From: Orlajensenia sp001423545
GTDB taxonomy: Bacteria > Actinomycetota > Actinomycetes > Actinomycetales > Microbacteriaceae
Assembly: GCA_001423545.1 (NCBI GenBank)
Contig: LMOK01000003.1
Coordinates: 496,001-560,000 of the forward strand
Direction of reading: 5' to 3'
DNA length: 64,000 nucleotides
Positions 63,548 to 64,000 of the stretch are shown here, one piece after another. A model generated the notes under the pieces. It did not search any database. It saw nothing but the letters and a program-made list of their open reading frames with translations, and was not told the origin of the DNA. How positions within the stretch are numbered: the first letter of the stretch is position 1; every line of letters starts with the position of its first letter. Made by a program: the position numbers and the translations under genes.

Positions 63548-64000
63548 GTGTCGACAGCCGCAGATCCCGTGACGGATGCCCGCGCGCCCGGCTCCGGCAA
63601 CCGTGCGGCCGGGGCGACGTCGTCGGGCCCATCGGCCCGCGGCACCTTCTGGCTCTCGGCCCTCGTCGGCGTGATCGCGGCCGGCGTCACCCTCGGGGTC
63701 GCCGAACTGATCGCCGTCTTCGTCGGAGCGGCGAGCAGCCCCATCTTCGCCGTGGGCGCCTGGGTCATCGACCTCGTGCCCGGCTGGTTCAAGACCGTGG
63801 TCATCGACCTCTTCGGCACCGCCGACAAGGCCGTACTGCTGCTGTGCCTCGCCCTGCTCATCCTCGTGCTCGCCGGCGTCGCCGGGGTGCTCGAGTACCG
63901 CCGACCACCGTGGGGCACGGTCACGCTCGTCGTCGTCGCCGGAGTCGCCGCCCTCGCCGTCGTGACGCGCCCCGAGGCCAGCGGCATCCTGGCCCTCTCG
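63548..64000 (+). CDS. membrane-anchored molybdopterin oxidoreductase (5' part)
   Basis: First 151 residues of a longer protein, open at the window edge. After a Ser/Ala-rich head come several membrane helices with LGVAELIAVFVGAASSPIFA and VVIDLFGTADKAVLLLC, the N-terminal membrane module of sulfite-oxidase-like molybdopterin enzymes. The catalytic domain is beyond the window. Confidence 0.75.
   Translation, partial: MSTAADPVTDARAPGSGNRAAGATSSGPSARGTFWLSALVGVIAAGVTLGVAELIAVFVGAASSPIFAVGAWVIDLVPGWFKTVVIDLFGTADKAVLLLCLALLILVLAGVAGVLEYRRPPWGTVTLVVVAGVAALAVVTRPEASGILALS

Overview
The window is high-GC DNA with strong GAC/GCC/GTC codon preference. It looks like chromosomal sequence of an actinobacterium of the family Microbacteriaceae. 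The basis is the tRNA-Trp-secE-nusG-rplK-rplA block with aspC nearby, a NusG with a long acidic N-terminus, a DUF222/HNH endonuclease, FBP-type zinc-finger and PucR-type regulators, and many promoters that place a TAnnnT box 6-7 nt before an ATG/GTG (leaderless starts). The genus cannot be named from this window.

Layout. (1) 1-728: 3' end of a polyamine-type ABC permease plus a cupin protein. (2) 806-5439: PucR regulator divergent from an mmsA-type dehydrogenase and a class III aminotransferase, probably for beta-alanine or a related omega-amino acid. (3) 6027-17785: a catabolic block with class III CoA-transferase, glutaryl-CoA-dehydrogenase-like enzyme and ketoglutarate-semialdehyde-dehydrogenase-like enzyme in one overlapping operon. 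With it are a divergent GntR regulator plus cache-domain protein, a succinate-semialdehyde dehydrogenase, an amino-acid ABC transporter and an APC permease. Three promoter regions in this block share an ACCGRATG motif. A GIY-YIG nuclease gene flanked by inverted copies of a dispersed repeat sits inside the block. (4) 17976-21510: small genes and the core rplA, rplK, nusG, secE, tRNA-Trp block. (5) 21676-24623: a small toxin island between tRNA-Trp and aspC, with an EbfC-like protein, an EspC-like protein, a large type VII-type polymorphic toxin and two putative immunity proteins. (6) 24672-38889: aspC, two copies of a palindromic element around a double gene remnant, the LysG/LysE exporter pair, an ECF42 sigma factor with two YCII/DGPF proteins, a DrrAB-like ABC exporter with its own two-component system, and a PspC/LiaF-like three-component system. 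(7) 39042-47520: putrescine/GABA catabolism (permease, USP, putrescine oxidase-like flavoenzyme, gabD, gabT, divergent PucR). (8) 47686-52043: murB, a HadA/HadB-like dehydratase pair, an SGNH hydrolase and a DUF998-like membrane protein. (9) 52167-60770: a galactoside operon (GH42, two permeases, binding protein, GH36) with a divergent LacI regulator and two identical operators. (10) 61099-64000: a DUF222/HNH gene broken by three N-gaps, an FBP zinc-finger protein, a cupin-like protein and the start of a membrane molybdopterin oxidoreductase.

Functionally the window is dominated by amine and amino-acid scavenging (polyamines, GABA, beta-alanine, glutarate-like C5 acids) and galactoside use, each under a local regulator. 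Non-coding space is mostly occupied by three palindromic repeat families, called A, B and C here. The most unusual signals are the family B repeats flanking the GIY-YIG gene, the family C pair bracketing an apparent deletion scar, the shared operator in the GntR block, and a GGATGC/GCATCC word that seems to override codon preference genome-wide.
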